NCBI GenBank assembly: GCA_016124445.1
Contig: WGNR01000001.1
Location: forward strand, 124,001 to 188,000
Source of the DNA: a bacterium
GTDB taxonomy: Bacteria > Planctomycetota > Planctomycetia > Pirellulales > Pirellulaceae
Length of the DNA stretch: 64,000 nucleotides
Reading direction: 5' to 3'
In this document: positions 24,772 through 32,938 of the stretch, in pieces
Position numbering within the stretch: the stretch's first letter is position 1
How the letters are laid out: each line of letters opens with the position of its first letter
Notes under the pieces: generated by a model
What the model was told of the DNA's origin: nothing
Database searches by the model: none
What the model saw: only the letters and a program-made list of their open reading frames with translations
Translations under genes and position numbers: made by a program

Positions 24772-25203
24772 ATGTCGAAACCGAATCAGCCCAACGGCCC
24801 CTGGTACCAGGATGGTCTTCAGTTTGAATGCACCCAATGCGGCGGCTGCTGCACCGGGGGTCCTGGCTATGTCTGGGTCAATGCCGCCGAAATCGAGGCG
24901 CTGGCAGAGTTTACCGGCATGACAGTCGAGCAGTTCGAGTCGGTTTACGTCCGGGAGGTCGGTCTGCGAAAGAGTCTCAAAGAATATTCAACTGGCGACT
25001 GTGTTTTTCTCGATACCGAAAAGAGAGGTTGTACCGTTTATCCGGCGCGGCCTCGCCAGTGCAAAACCTGGCCATTCTGGGACTCAAATATCAAGACGCC
25101 GGAAGACTGGCAGTCGACCTGCGACTTCTGCCCCGGAAGCGGTAAGGGGCGTCTCTACAGCCTCGAAGAAATCGAAGATCGAGCCAGCCAGATCCGAATT
25201 TGA
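24772..25203 (+). CDS. YkgJ-family cysteine-cluster protein
   Basis: 143 aa. The opening motif F-E-C-T-Q-C-G-G-C-C, a central D-C-V-F-L and C-T-V-Y-P-A-R-P-R-Q-C-K-T-W-P-F block, and a late C-D-F-C-P-G pair place it in the UPF0153/YkgJ group, whose members are thought to bind zinc or iron through clustered cysteines. Biochemical function not established. It is 27 bases after the cysteine desulfurase gene on the same strand, which suggests a link to sulfur or metal-cluster metabolism. Confidence 0.88.
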   Translation: MSKPNQPNGPWYQDGLQFECTQCGGCCTGGPGYVWVNAAEIEALAEFTGMTVEQFESVYVREVGLRKSLKEYSTGDCVFLDTEKRGCTVYPARPRQCKTWPFWDSNIKTPEDWQSTCDFCPGSGKGRLYSLEEIEDRASQIRI

Positions 25204-25443
25204 GGAAAAATCGGGTTAAACTGGCCGGTTTGGATTGAAGATTTACCGATTATTCCGTCGATAACGATTCTATCGAGACCGGTACGTTCGAACCGAGCGG
25301 CCCTTCAGGAAACAGCGTTTCCCCCAACAGGGCGGTCCCGAAACCCTTGGATCTTTGAAAATTGGATAGTTCGGAGAAGCCTGCAAAGGCACTTTTGGCA
25401 AGATGCTGCCGTAGCGGTAAATCTGCAACCGGTCAGAAACGTC

Positions 25444-25472
25444 TTGACTCTAGTGCTTGTCAGACTTACACT
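25444..25472 (+). promoter_or_regulatory. Promoter of the HU-family gene
   Basis: TTGACT (25444-25449), a 17-base spacer and TACACT (25467-25472) make a good sigma-70 promoter. Transcription from about 25479 gives a leader of roughly 64 bases before the GTG start. The remaining ~240 bases back to the YkgJ gene show no gene or clear terminator. Confidence 0.6.
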
Positions 25473-25542
25473 TGGAGCAATTGCTGACGAGAGTTAGAAA
25501 AACTTACGACAACCAATTCTTTCCTTGTGTGGGAGTCACCTC

Positions 25543-26013
25543 GTGACCAAAAAAGAGATTGTGAAGACGATTTCTGAAGAGATCGGGCTCACACAACTCA
25601 AGACGAAAGAGATCGTCCAGAAGACCTTCGATGCCATCGTCACCACCCTAGTGGAGGAGGGTCGCATCGAGCTCAGAAACTTCGGCGTGTTCGAGGTGAA
25701 GAAGCGGGCGGCTCGCAAAGCACGCAATCCGCGCACTGGGGCGAAAGTCGACGTCGATGAAAAGTACGTCGTTACCTTCAAGCCAGGCAAGGAGATGGAA
25801 GAACGAGTACGGCAACTCGAAGAGAAAGACCGACAAGGTCGAATCGAGTCGGAAGCCAAAGCGGCTGACAGCCAACCTCAATCTTTCACGCCGCCAAGCC
25901 AGCAGCCTCCATCGAGCCAATCGCCAAGTTACCCACAGGCGTATCCCAGCCCACCCGATCAACCCGGTGGTGGCTCTGGAGAATACGGCAATCCTGGCGA
26001 CTATAACTCCTGA
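25543..26013 (+). CDS. HU/IHF-family DNA-binding protein with Pro/Gln/Ser-rich tail
   Basis: 156 aa. GTG 25543 is chosen for the GGGAG seven bases upstream and because the product then begins [10 protein letters not shown] as in HU. Residues 1-92 are a complete HU fold: dimerisation helices, then [13 protein letters not shown] and the DNA-clasping arm A-R-N-P-R-T-G with its intercalating proline. Normal HU stops near residue 90-95. Here ~60 further residues follow: a short charged helix, then a disordered stretch of Pro, Ser, Gln and Gly. The protein bends and compacts DNA; the tail could mediate contacts or phase behaviour (inference). Confidence 0.9.
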   Translation: MTKKEIVKTISEEIGLTQLKTKEIVQKTFDAIVTTLVEEGRIELRNFGVFEVKKRAARKARNPRTGAKVDVDEKYVVTFKPGKEMEERVRQLEEKDRQGRIESEAKAADSQPQSFTPPSQQPPSSQSPSYPQAYPSPPDQPGGGSGEYGNPGDYNS

Positions 26014-26162
26014 GCGAGACGGGCTCTTAAGCAAAGCGATTCTCCTAGATGGTTATCCATCTCGGGTCTCTCCGAACTCTCCAAGATTCAAAACCTTGGC
26101 TGAATGCTATTGAACGCAAACGGACGGGATAGCCGTTTCATAAGTTTCACGGAGGAAATGAG

Positions 26163-26381
26163 ATGCGTAACTTCATCATCGCGTTGCTGCTTGGAATCGC
26201 ACTGATGGGCAACACCGGCTGCTTCTTGCCGATTTATTCGGCCGACCCGAGCGTTCGTACCACGGAATTGATTTATACCTCGGAAAACGAGCGACACATC
26301 CTGGAAGAATGGCAGCGAATCTGGTTCCTCGACCAGCCTAGCCACCTGAGCCCCTTCCGCACGCACGGCGGCATCATCTAG
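26163..26381 (+). CDS. Small putative lipoprotein, 72 aa
   Basis: The N terminus has a basic start, a hydrophobic core (F-I-I-A-L-L-L-G-I-A-L-M) and a lipobox-like G-N-T-G-C, so the mature protein would be lipid-anchored and only ~53 residues. A strong GGAGG lies nine bases before the ATG, and a good terminator follows, so it is a well-expressed single-gene unit. No known family; W-Q-R-I-W-F near the middle of the mature part is notable. Confidence 0.8.
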   Translation: MRNFIIALLLGIALMGNTGCFLPIYSADPSVRTTELIYTSENERHILEEWQRIWFLDQPSHLSPFRTHGGII

Positions 26382-26415
26382 TAGCTGCCCGTCCGCCCCG
26401 TACCGTGAAACGAGG

Positions 26416-26456
26416 CACCACTTTGCGGCCGTTGTGCCGCATGGTGGTGTCTTTTT
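26416..26456 (+). terminator. Rho-independent terminator after the small lipoprotein gene
   Basis: CACCAC (26416-26421) pairs with GTGGTG (26444-26449) and TGCGGC (26424-26429) with GCCGCA (26436-26441) around CGTTGT, followed by TCTTTTT. Confidence 0.8.
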
Positions 26457-26587
26457 GCATGCGCACTTTGCGAATCGAGAACCCCCGCCGCCCTCATTGC
26501 GGAATCTTATCTCCAGCCATACGATTGGCTTAACTCTCGCGGCGGTGTCGCCTTTTTCTGTTTGAATCCCTTAGCCGATCAAGTTGC

Positions 26588-27505
26588 ATGTCTGTCGATC
26601 TCGCCGTAACGCTCGGGCGGCTTACCCTTCCCAATCCTGTTTTGGTTGCCTCCGGAACGTTCGGCTACGCCAAGGAAATGTCTGGCATTGTCGACCTGGC
26701 CAGGCTCGGGGGAATTCTTCCCAAAACGATCACCAGCAGTCCTCGCCCCGGCAACAAGCCCTGGCGAACGCTGGAAACCACCGGCGGAATGCTCAACAGC
26801 ATTGGGCTCGATAACGACGGCATCGATTATTTCGTCGCCAATCACCTCCCTTACCTGGGCTCGCTTGGCTCGCCTCTGGTAGTCAGCATTGCCGGTAAGA
26901 CGAAGGAAGACTTCGTCAGCATGGCGGCCCGGTTGGGCGAATTCGACCAGGTCGCGGCGATTGAACTGAACATCTCGTGCCCCAACGTCAGCGGCGGGAT
27001 CGATTTCGGTACCGATCCAAAGACCTGCGAGCAGTTGGTCGCGGAAGTCCGTAGTTCGACCCCACACCCGATCATCGCAAAACTGACGCCCAACGTGACC
27101 AGCATCGCCGACGTGGCCCAAGCAGCCGAAGCTGGCGGTGCGGATGCGGTCTCCGCAATCAACACGGTCCAAGGGATGGCAGTCGATTGGAAACGGCAGA
27201 AACCACTGCTGGGCAATGTCATCGGCGGCTTGTCAGGCCCGGCCATCAAGCCGATTGCGCTGCGGTGCGTTTTTCAGATCGCCAAAGCGACCAGCGTCCC
27301 GATTATCGGCATCGGCGGCATCAGCAGCCTGGACGATGTGATGGAGTTCCTCGTTGCCGGCGCCACGGCGGTACAAATCGGCACAGCGAACTATTTCGAT
27401 CCGACACTCTCTATCCGGGTAATCGACGGGCTGCCTGAAGCCCTGCAAACGCTGGGTGCCAATAGCGTGGCCGATGTGGTCGGCTCGCTGAAGTTGCCCG
27501 GTTAA
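26588..27505 (+). CDS. pyrD: Dihydroorotate dehydrogenase, class 1B catalytic subunit
   Basis: 305 aa. Oxidises dihydroorotate to orotate in pyrimidine synthesis with bound FMN. The catalytic cysteine C131 sits in N-I-S-C-P-N-V, marking class 1 enzymes (class 2 use serine). K46 in L-P-K-T-I-T contacts FMN, and late G-I-G-G-I-S and V-Q-I-G-T-A motifs hold the FMN phosphate. Class 1B enzymes normally pair with the Fe-S flavoprotein PyrK to use NAD; no pyrK is adjacent. The start ATG 26588 has no strong ribosome binding site. Confidence 0.95.
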   Translation: MSVDLAVTLGRLTLPNPVLVASGTFGYAKEMSGIVDLARLGGILPKTITSSPRPGNKPWRTLETTGGMLNSIGLDNDGIDYFVANHLPYLGSLGSPLVVSIAGKTKEDFVSMAARLGEFDQVAAIELNISCPNVSGGIDFGTDPKTCEQLVAEVRSSTPHPIIAKLTPNVTSIADVAQAAEAGGADAVSAINTVQGMAVDWKRQKPLLGNVIGGLSGPAIKPIALRCVFQIAKATSVPIIGIGGISSLDDVMEFLVAGATAVQIGTANYFDPTLSIRVIDGLPEALQTLGANSVADVVGSLKLPG

Positions 27506-27614
27506 GATTGCCGTCGCTAGCGGCAGCCTTCCCCGGGGTGACACTGCGCGGGTTCGTCCGGCATAATGATACGCTGGTTTAGCGTACTTTCGACTCTACC
27601 TACTGAAACGATCC

Positions 27615-28598
27615 ATGCGAGTTCTTTCCGGAATCCAGCCCACCGGGCGTCCTCACTGGGGCAATTACTTCGGCGCCATTCGCCAGTACATCGACCTGCA
27701 AGGCAACCAGCAGTCGTTCTACTTCATCGCGAATCTGCATGCTCTGACCACCGTTCGTGACCGCGAAAAGTTGGAACAAGCGACCATCGACATGGCGCTC
27801 GACATCCTGGCTTTGGGTCTCGACCCTGATCAGGCCACGTTGTTCGTCCAATCGGACGTCCCCGAAGTGAGCGAACTGTGCTGGATCTTGATGACCGGCA
27901 CCGGCATGGGCCTTCTGGAACGCTGCGTCAGCTACAAAGACAAAAAAGATCGCGGCCTGAAAGCGGACGCCGGCCTGTTCACGTACCCGGTGCTGCAAGC
28001 CGCCGATATCCTGGCGTACGACTCCGATGTCGTCCCGGTCGGGCAAGACCAGGTGCAGCACATCGAAGTGACCCGGGACATTGCCCAAAGCTTCAATCAC
28101 CAGTTCGGCGAAGTGTTCGTATTGCCCAAGCCAAAAGTGCTTGACTCGTCGGCTAAGGTGCCAGGGACCGACGGCGAGAAGATGTCCAAGAGCTACGGCA
28201 ACATCATCGAACTGTTCGAGCCACCCAAGCAGGCTCGCAAGAAGATCATGCGGATCGTGACCGATTCGCGGCCGATGGAAGATCCCAAAGAGCCTGAGAC
28301 CGATCACCTGTACCAGCTTTACTCCTTGTTTGCCGAGCCTGAGCCGTTGAAAGAAATGGCCGACCTTTATCGCAAGGGAGGCTTTGGCTATGGGCACGTC
28401 AAGAAAGCCTTGGCCGACGCCGCAGAAGCCTATTTCGCGGAAGCCCACGAGCGCCGAGCGGAACTCGTAGCCAATCCGCAACGTCTCAAGGAAATCCTTG
28501 GCGACGGTGCCCAGGTCGCCCGGAAGAAGGCCCGGGAAGTTCTGACGCGGGCCCAAGAGGCGTCAGGCATCTCTGGCTGGCACGCACGATTGAAGTAG
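27615..28598 (+). CDS. trpS: Tryptophan-tRNA ligase
   Basis: 327 aa class I aminoacyl-tRNA synthetase. The HIGH-like signature is [10 protein letters not shown] (residues 9-18) and the KMSKS loop is present exactly at about 189-193. G-x-D-Q-x-x-H-I-E-x-T-R-D for tryptophan binding is also visible. It charges tRNA-Trp in the cytoplasm. No T-box or trp leader is evident in the 109 bases upstream. acpS follows after 16 bases, so the two are likely co-transcribed. Confidence 0.97.
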   Translation: MRVLSGIQPTGRPHWGNYFGAIRQYIDLQGNQQSFYFIANLHALTTVRDREKLEQATIDMALDILALGLDPDQATLFVQSDVPEVSELCWILMTGTGMGLLERCVSYKDKKDRGLKADAGLFTYPVLQAADILAYDSDVVPVGQDQVQHIEVTRDIAQSFNHQFGEVFVLPKPKVLDSSAKVPGTDGEKMSKSYGNIIELFEPPKQARKKIMRIVTDSRPMEDPKEPETDHLYQLYSLFAEPEPLKEMADLYRKGGFGYGHVKKALADAAEAYFAEAHERRAELVANPQRLKEILGDGAQVARKKAREVLTRAQEASGISGWHARLK

Positions 28599-28614
28599 CG
28601 AAGTAGCGGAAGTC

Positions 28615-29025
28615 ATGGAAATCATAGGAATCGGAACCGATATCATCGAGTGCCTGCGCATCGCCCAGATGATCGAGCGCCACGGCGAGATGTTCATCAA
28701 TCGTGTCTACACCCAGCACGAGATTGAATACTGCAGCGAACGTAAAGCAGCCACCCAGCACTACGCCGGCCGCTGGGCCGCGAAAGAAGCGGTACTGAAG
28801 GCAATCGGCACCGGCTGGATCAAAGGAATCACCTGGCGCGACGTGGAAGTCGCCAACCAGTTCGGCGGCAAGCCAATCATCCATCTCTCAGGCGGCGCCT
28901 TGGAGTCTGCCCGCCGCCGCGGCATCGAAGAAGTCCAAATCAGCATCAGCCACTGCCGCACCCATGCGGTTGCGTATGCCATGGCCACGGGCGATCCCCG
29001 CAAAGCCGACCTCCCGCGGGGCTGA
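28615..29025 (+). CDS. acpS: Holo-[acyl-carrier-protein] synthase
   Basis: 136 aa. Transfers 4'-phosphopantetheine from CoA to acyl carrier protein. The magnesium-binding motif G-I-G-T-D-I-I-E (D9) and W-A-A-K-E-A-V-L-K-A (E58) are the two signature motifs of AcpS. The middle H-E-I-E-Y-C and the late I-S-I-S-H-C strand agree. Follows trpS closely. No terminator seen after it. Confidence 0.95.
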   Translation: MEIIGIGTDIIECLRIAQMIERHGEMFINRVYTQHEIEYCSERKAATQHYAGRWAAKEAVLKAIGTGWIKGITWRDVEVANQFGGKPIIHLSGGALESARRRGIEEVQISISHCRTHAVAYAMATGDPRKADLPRG

Positions 29026-29269
29026 TTCGGTAGAGATGCCGATGCTGCGGAACCCGGCGAGAAGTAAAGCCTCACTTACGTACCCGCTAGCCACAGATGC
29101 CTTGCTACTCTCGTCCTTTTCTGGAAATGCCGCGCTGTCGACGCTATAGTAGACGCATCCTCCTCTGAGTGATGCATGCCCCCTCGCAGGTGTGCGAACG
29201 CAAGATTTCGGCTGAACAGCCTGACTCATCGGTTCAGAATCCCCACATCCAAGCCGACGAAAGCAAATC

Positions 29270-32200
29270 ATGCCCGCATCGATTTGGCGGACCGCCGTTT
29301 GCCTGACACTGCTCGCGTGCAGTTTCCTGCTTCCAGGCGAACTAATTAGCGCAGAAGTCTTCCAGAAGATCTGGTCCACCACGCCTTTCGACCGCCTCGC
29401 GTTTGGATTGGCGGCAGCGCCCAACGGATCGAGCTTTGCTGTGGCCGGGAGGAGCGGTCAGATCACGGTCTTTGATGCGGCGACAAACAAAGAAGTACGT
29501 CAAATCGCTTCGACAGGGCAGATGATCCTGGCCATCGACTACTCGCCTGACTCTTCCCTGTTGGCAGCGGTCGGGCCACAGCATCTGATGCTGTATCGAA
29601 CGGCCGACGGCAGTGTCGCGCACAAGATTGAGTTGGACTCACGCTGCGGCTTTATCTGCTTTCACCCGACCAGGCCCGAACTGGCCGTCGCTGGCCGAGG
29701 AGCTTCGATTGATCTTTACGATTACCAGAGCGGCAAGAAGATCCGATCGCTCACCAGCGATATGACCCAAGCTCAAGGAATTCGATACAGTGCGGATGGG
29801 CGTTACCTGTTTGCTTCGGTCAGCAATACAAACCGCCCGAACTCGAAGCATTTCATTCGACGCTATGATCTCGCTTCCCAGCAGACAAAAGATCTTTTGC
29901 ACGACGGCATCTCGCAGGCAAAGCGGGTCGTGAGTTCGGCCGACGGCAAGACGCTGGCCGTGAATGTGCCGCAAGATGGGATCGTAATGCTGGTCGAGCC
30001 GCAGGGTCTTCGTAAGTTGCAGTCGTGGCGTGTCGACTCGCCGACGCGGATGGGACTCGCCTTTCTGCCTGATGGCAAGACGATTCTGACGGCGAGAAAC
30101 GAAGCGTTCGATTTCTGGCAGCTTGGTAAAGAAGAAGTCCAACTGACGATTCCGTCCCCCGACGCTGGCAGCGCGTATGCCATCGTGCGGCTGCCTGGTA
30201 CCAACGACTTTCTGATGTGCCACGAACGCCCTGAAGATCAGATCACGCGTTGGCGGCTCAGTGAAAAGAACCGGATCGCCTCGAACACCCCGGCTCCGCC
30301 AACGCCCGGTGGTGGATTCGGCGGTAACCCTTCGCCCGCGATGCCGAATGCTCCGAAGCCGGGCGACGTTGCCAAGACCGAACCCAAACCGGCGCCGGCT
30401 TCGATGCCTCAAGCTGGTACTCCATCGCAAGCAAGGCCGATTGAGCGCCGCACGTGGCGTTTTCGAGAGAACAAGCCTCCTATCGAAGCGGACGTGATTG
30501 CCTTCGATGGCCAGACGGTGATCTTGCGTGACGACGCAGGCGAAGATCGCTATGTCGCGGTTTCTCAATTGGTCGAAACCGATGCGAACTTGATCTCGAA
30601 ACTGTTTGCTCCGTTGCCCTCCCCTGCTTCGCCGTTGGACCTATCCCAACAGTTTGACGTCGTGCCGCTCAGTGCCTCACGAAACGAAGTGACGGCCCGA
30701 TCCTGGCGAGGCTCGTCCGACAGTGAATTCGATATTCCTGTCGGCCATCTACACTGCGTGCAAAGCGACCAGATGGGCCGGATCTGGGTTTTATCGGACG
30801 TCGGGCTGCTGACGGTTCGCGAAAACGGCTCGCTCTTTGTCGAAGCACTGCTTCCCGATCTATCGAAAAGTCACCTCGCGCCGATCGATCGACTATTCGG
30901 CTCTAAGATGGCCATCGATCGCTTCGGCCGGCCGGTGATCTTGTTTCAATCGCCAGGCGAGGCGTATCGCTTCGATGGAACGCGGTGGGAATACCTGGCC
31001 TCGCCGCAAGGTTTGATGATTCTGGACTTGATCGAAATCGGCGGCGAGATCTACGCCTCCGGCTTTTTCGATGGCGTGGTGAAGTTGGAACGCAGCCGCT
31101 GGGCAAAGCTGGATGCCTGGCCCAATCACGCGACTCGGACCGGCACGGCGCTGATCCCGATCGACTCGGATAGCTTCTACGTTTTCAAACCGAAAGAGCG
31201 AGAACTAACGCGTTATGATTCCGGCCAGGAGGGAGCGACGATTCAGCCTGATCTGAACCTGTTCCAGGCGATGCGATTTGAACTCGATCAACCGCTGACC
31301 TATCCTTTTGCGGCCGATGGCAATGGTTGTCTCTGGACGAAAACCACCAACATCAACAACCACTTTCAACTGGCAAGAATCGATCCCGGCAATGGATTGC
31401 AAGAATTGGTTCCGCCTGAGCCGTTCGGGCTATCAGGCATTCTGGACACGATGAGCGATGTCGACGTTGCCCCAGACGGCGCGATCTGGGCGAGTTGTAC
31501 CAAGGGAACCTTTCGTGGTGATGGTTCCCGTTGGCAGCAGATGACCGATGAGAAAGCGGGAAAGCTTTTTTGCCTGCACAACGGATGCGTTGGCAATTTC
31601 AGTCGAGTCACGGGAACGCTGCTGATACCTACCGGCCAGGCAAAGTTCGCGTCGCCGGCGATTTACCAGCAGTTTTCCACTCCTCTGGAGCCGATATATG
31701 GACTGGACCGAAAGTCATCTGTACGGCGGCTGTTTGGTTTTCCCAGAACGTGGACCGACGCCACCGGCAAGTATTCGACCGAAGCGACCTGGTATGATCA
31801 ATCAGCCAACTCCGTCACGTTGCTGCTTGAAAATGGTACGTCTCGCACCCTGCCCCTTTCGGCCCTGAGCGCCGATGACCAGGGGCTTCTCAAACAGATT
31901 GATGCGGAACTGAATCCTGCTCCGATTCCGGAAGTGGACTACGAAACCAAAACGATCACTCTTTCGGACGGCAAAACGGTCGCCGAAAACAAGACCGGCC
32001 AAACGCTCCCTGCCGAGCCTGTGGTCAACAGAATCTGGGATGTGCATCTTGCCCGCGACGGGAGAATCTACCTGGCAACCGACGTCGGATTAGTTACGTA
32101 CCAAGGTGATCAGTTTCAATTAGTAGCCATCGGCCCTAAATCTCTGAAAGATTCCGGCTTGCCGAAACCGTTCGTCGCAGCCTTGTCCATTTGGGAAGAT

Positions 32201-32938
32201 CCGAAAGGAGAGCTTCTGATTGAACTGGCCGGATGGAAGTCACCGTTTCGATATCAAAACGGAAACCTGATTCCGATCGATCCCGACAATCGTGGCGTGA
32301 ATAGCCACACGGTTTGGACGCTGGCGTTCTCAGGCACCGAGATGCTGGGTGGCGGCGATTTTAGCGGAATACAACGATGGCAACGCGATCACTGGGAACA
32401 AGTGCAAGCAAACCCTGCGGACGTCAAGATCGGCCAGGCTCGCTGGATGGTTCCTCGCCCCGGCGGCGGTCTGATCATGGCTGACGAACAACGCGTTGTC
32501 GCTTACCAAAACGGACGATTCGAATTGCTTTTCCAAGATACGGCGCTGCTTGGGACAATGGTTTCCACCACGGTTCGACCAACGGGCGAAGTCATGGCCG
32601 GGTTTATCAATCCCTTCACCGGCGGCAAATCTTCCCGCCACCCGATCCTGCGAATCCATCATGATGTTCTGTCATGCTGGAATCAACGACAACAAGATTT
32701 CGACAGCGTACGCAAAGTTGCCGTCGCGCCCGACGGGGCACTACTGGTCGTCACCGCCCAAAAGATCTTGCGATACAACAACGGTCAATGGCAAGAATGG
32801 CCCATCGTCGGCAAAGGCCTACGAGCCCAGCCAATTGGCGGAGCTCATCGCGAAAACTTCTTCCCCCTGGACAACGGTGATATCTGGTACCTGAACGACG
32901 AAGTCCGAATCATGAGCCAAAGCGGGAAACAGCCGTAA
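29270..32938 (+). CDS. Large secreted beta-propeller protein with two SHD1 domains
   Basis: 1222 aa with a Sec signal peptide (L-T-L-L-A-C-S-F-L-L-P-G). Residues ~30-345 resemble WD40-like propeller blades (F-A-V-A-G-R-S-G-Q-I-T-V-F-D, I-D-Y-S-P-D-S-S-L-L-A). A proline-rich linker leads to an SHD1 unit at ~392-440. A second propeller-like region (~480-800) has two-component-regulator-type blades such as G-R-I-W-V-L-S-D-V-G-L-L-T-V. A second SHD1 unit (R-T-W-T-D-A-T-G-K) lies at ~826-880, and a third propeller-like region fills the rest. Probably periplasmic or surface-bound; function unknown. Its last 29 bases overlap the end of the convergent gene. Confidence 0.75.
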   Translation: MPASIWRTAVCLTLLACSFLLPGELISAEVFQKIWSTTPFDRLAFGLAAAPNGSSFAVAGRSGQITVFDAATNKEVRQIASTGQMILAIDYSPDSSLLAAVGPQHLMLYRTADGSVAHKIELDSRCGFICFHPTRPELAVAGRGASIDLYDYQSGKKIRSLTSDMTQAQGIRYSADGRYLFASVSNTNRPNSKHFIRRYDLASQQTKDLLHDGISQAKRVVSSADGKTLAVNVPQDGIVMLVEPQGLRKLQSWRVDSPTRMGLAFLPDGKTILTARNEAFDFWQLGKEEVQLTIPSPDAGSAYAIVRLPGTNDFLMCHERPEDQITRWRLSEKNRIASNTPAPPTPGGGFGGNPSPAMPNAPKPGDVAKTEPKPAPASMPQAGTPSQARPIERRTWRFRENKPPIEADVIAFDGQTVILRDDAGEDRYVAVSQLVETDANLISKLFAPLPSPASPLDLSQQFDVVPLSASRNEVTARSWRGSSDSEFDIPVGHLHCVQSDQMGRIWVLSDVGLLTVRENGSLFVEALLPDLSKSHLAPIDRLFGSKMAIDRFGRPVILFQSPGEAYRFDGTRWEYLASPQGLMILDLIEIGGEIYASGFFDGVVKLERSRWAKLDAWPNHATRTGTALIPIDSDSFYVFKPKERELTRYDSGQEGATIQPDLNLFQAMRFELDQPLTYPFAADGNGCLWTKTTNINNHFQLARIDPGNGLQELVPPEPFGLSGILDTMSDVDVAPDGAIWASCTKGTFRGDGSRWQQMTDEKAGKLFCLHNGCVGNFSRVTGTLLIPTGQAKFASPAIYQQFSTPLEPIYGLDRKSSVRRLFGFPRTWTDATGKYSTEATWYDQSANSVTLLLENGTSRTLPLSALSADDQGLLKQIDAELNPAPIPEVDYETKTITLSDGKTVAENKTGQTLPAEPVVNRIWDVHLARDGRIYLATDVGLVTYQGDQFQLVAIGPKSLKDSGLPKPFVAALSIWEDPKGELLIELAGWKSPFRYQNGNLIPIDPDNRGVNSHTVWTLAFSGTEMLGGGDFSGIQRWQRDHWEQVQANPADVKIGQARWMVPRPGGGLIMADEQRVVAYQNGRFELLFQDTALLGTMVSTTVRPTGEVMAGFINPFTGGKSSRHPILRIHHDVLSCWNQRQQDFDSVRKVAVAPDGALLVVTAQKILRYNNGQWQEWPIVGKGLRAQPIGGAHRENFFPLDNGDIWYLNDEVRIMSQSGKQP

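Noticed and set aside
25204..25542. Possible riboswitch or leader RNA before the HU gene
   Set aside because: I found a promoter but no convincing conserved fold or terminator/antiterminator pair.
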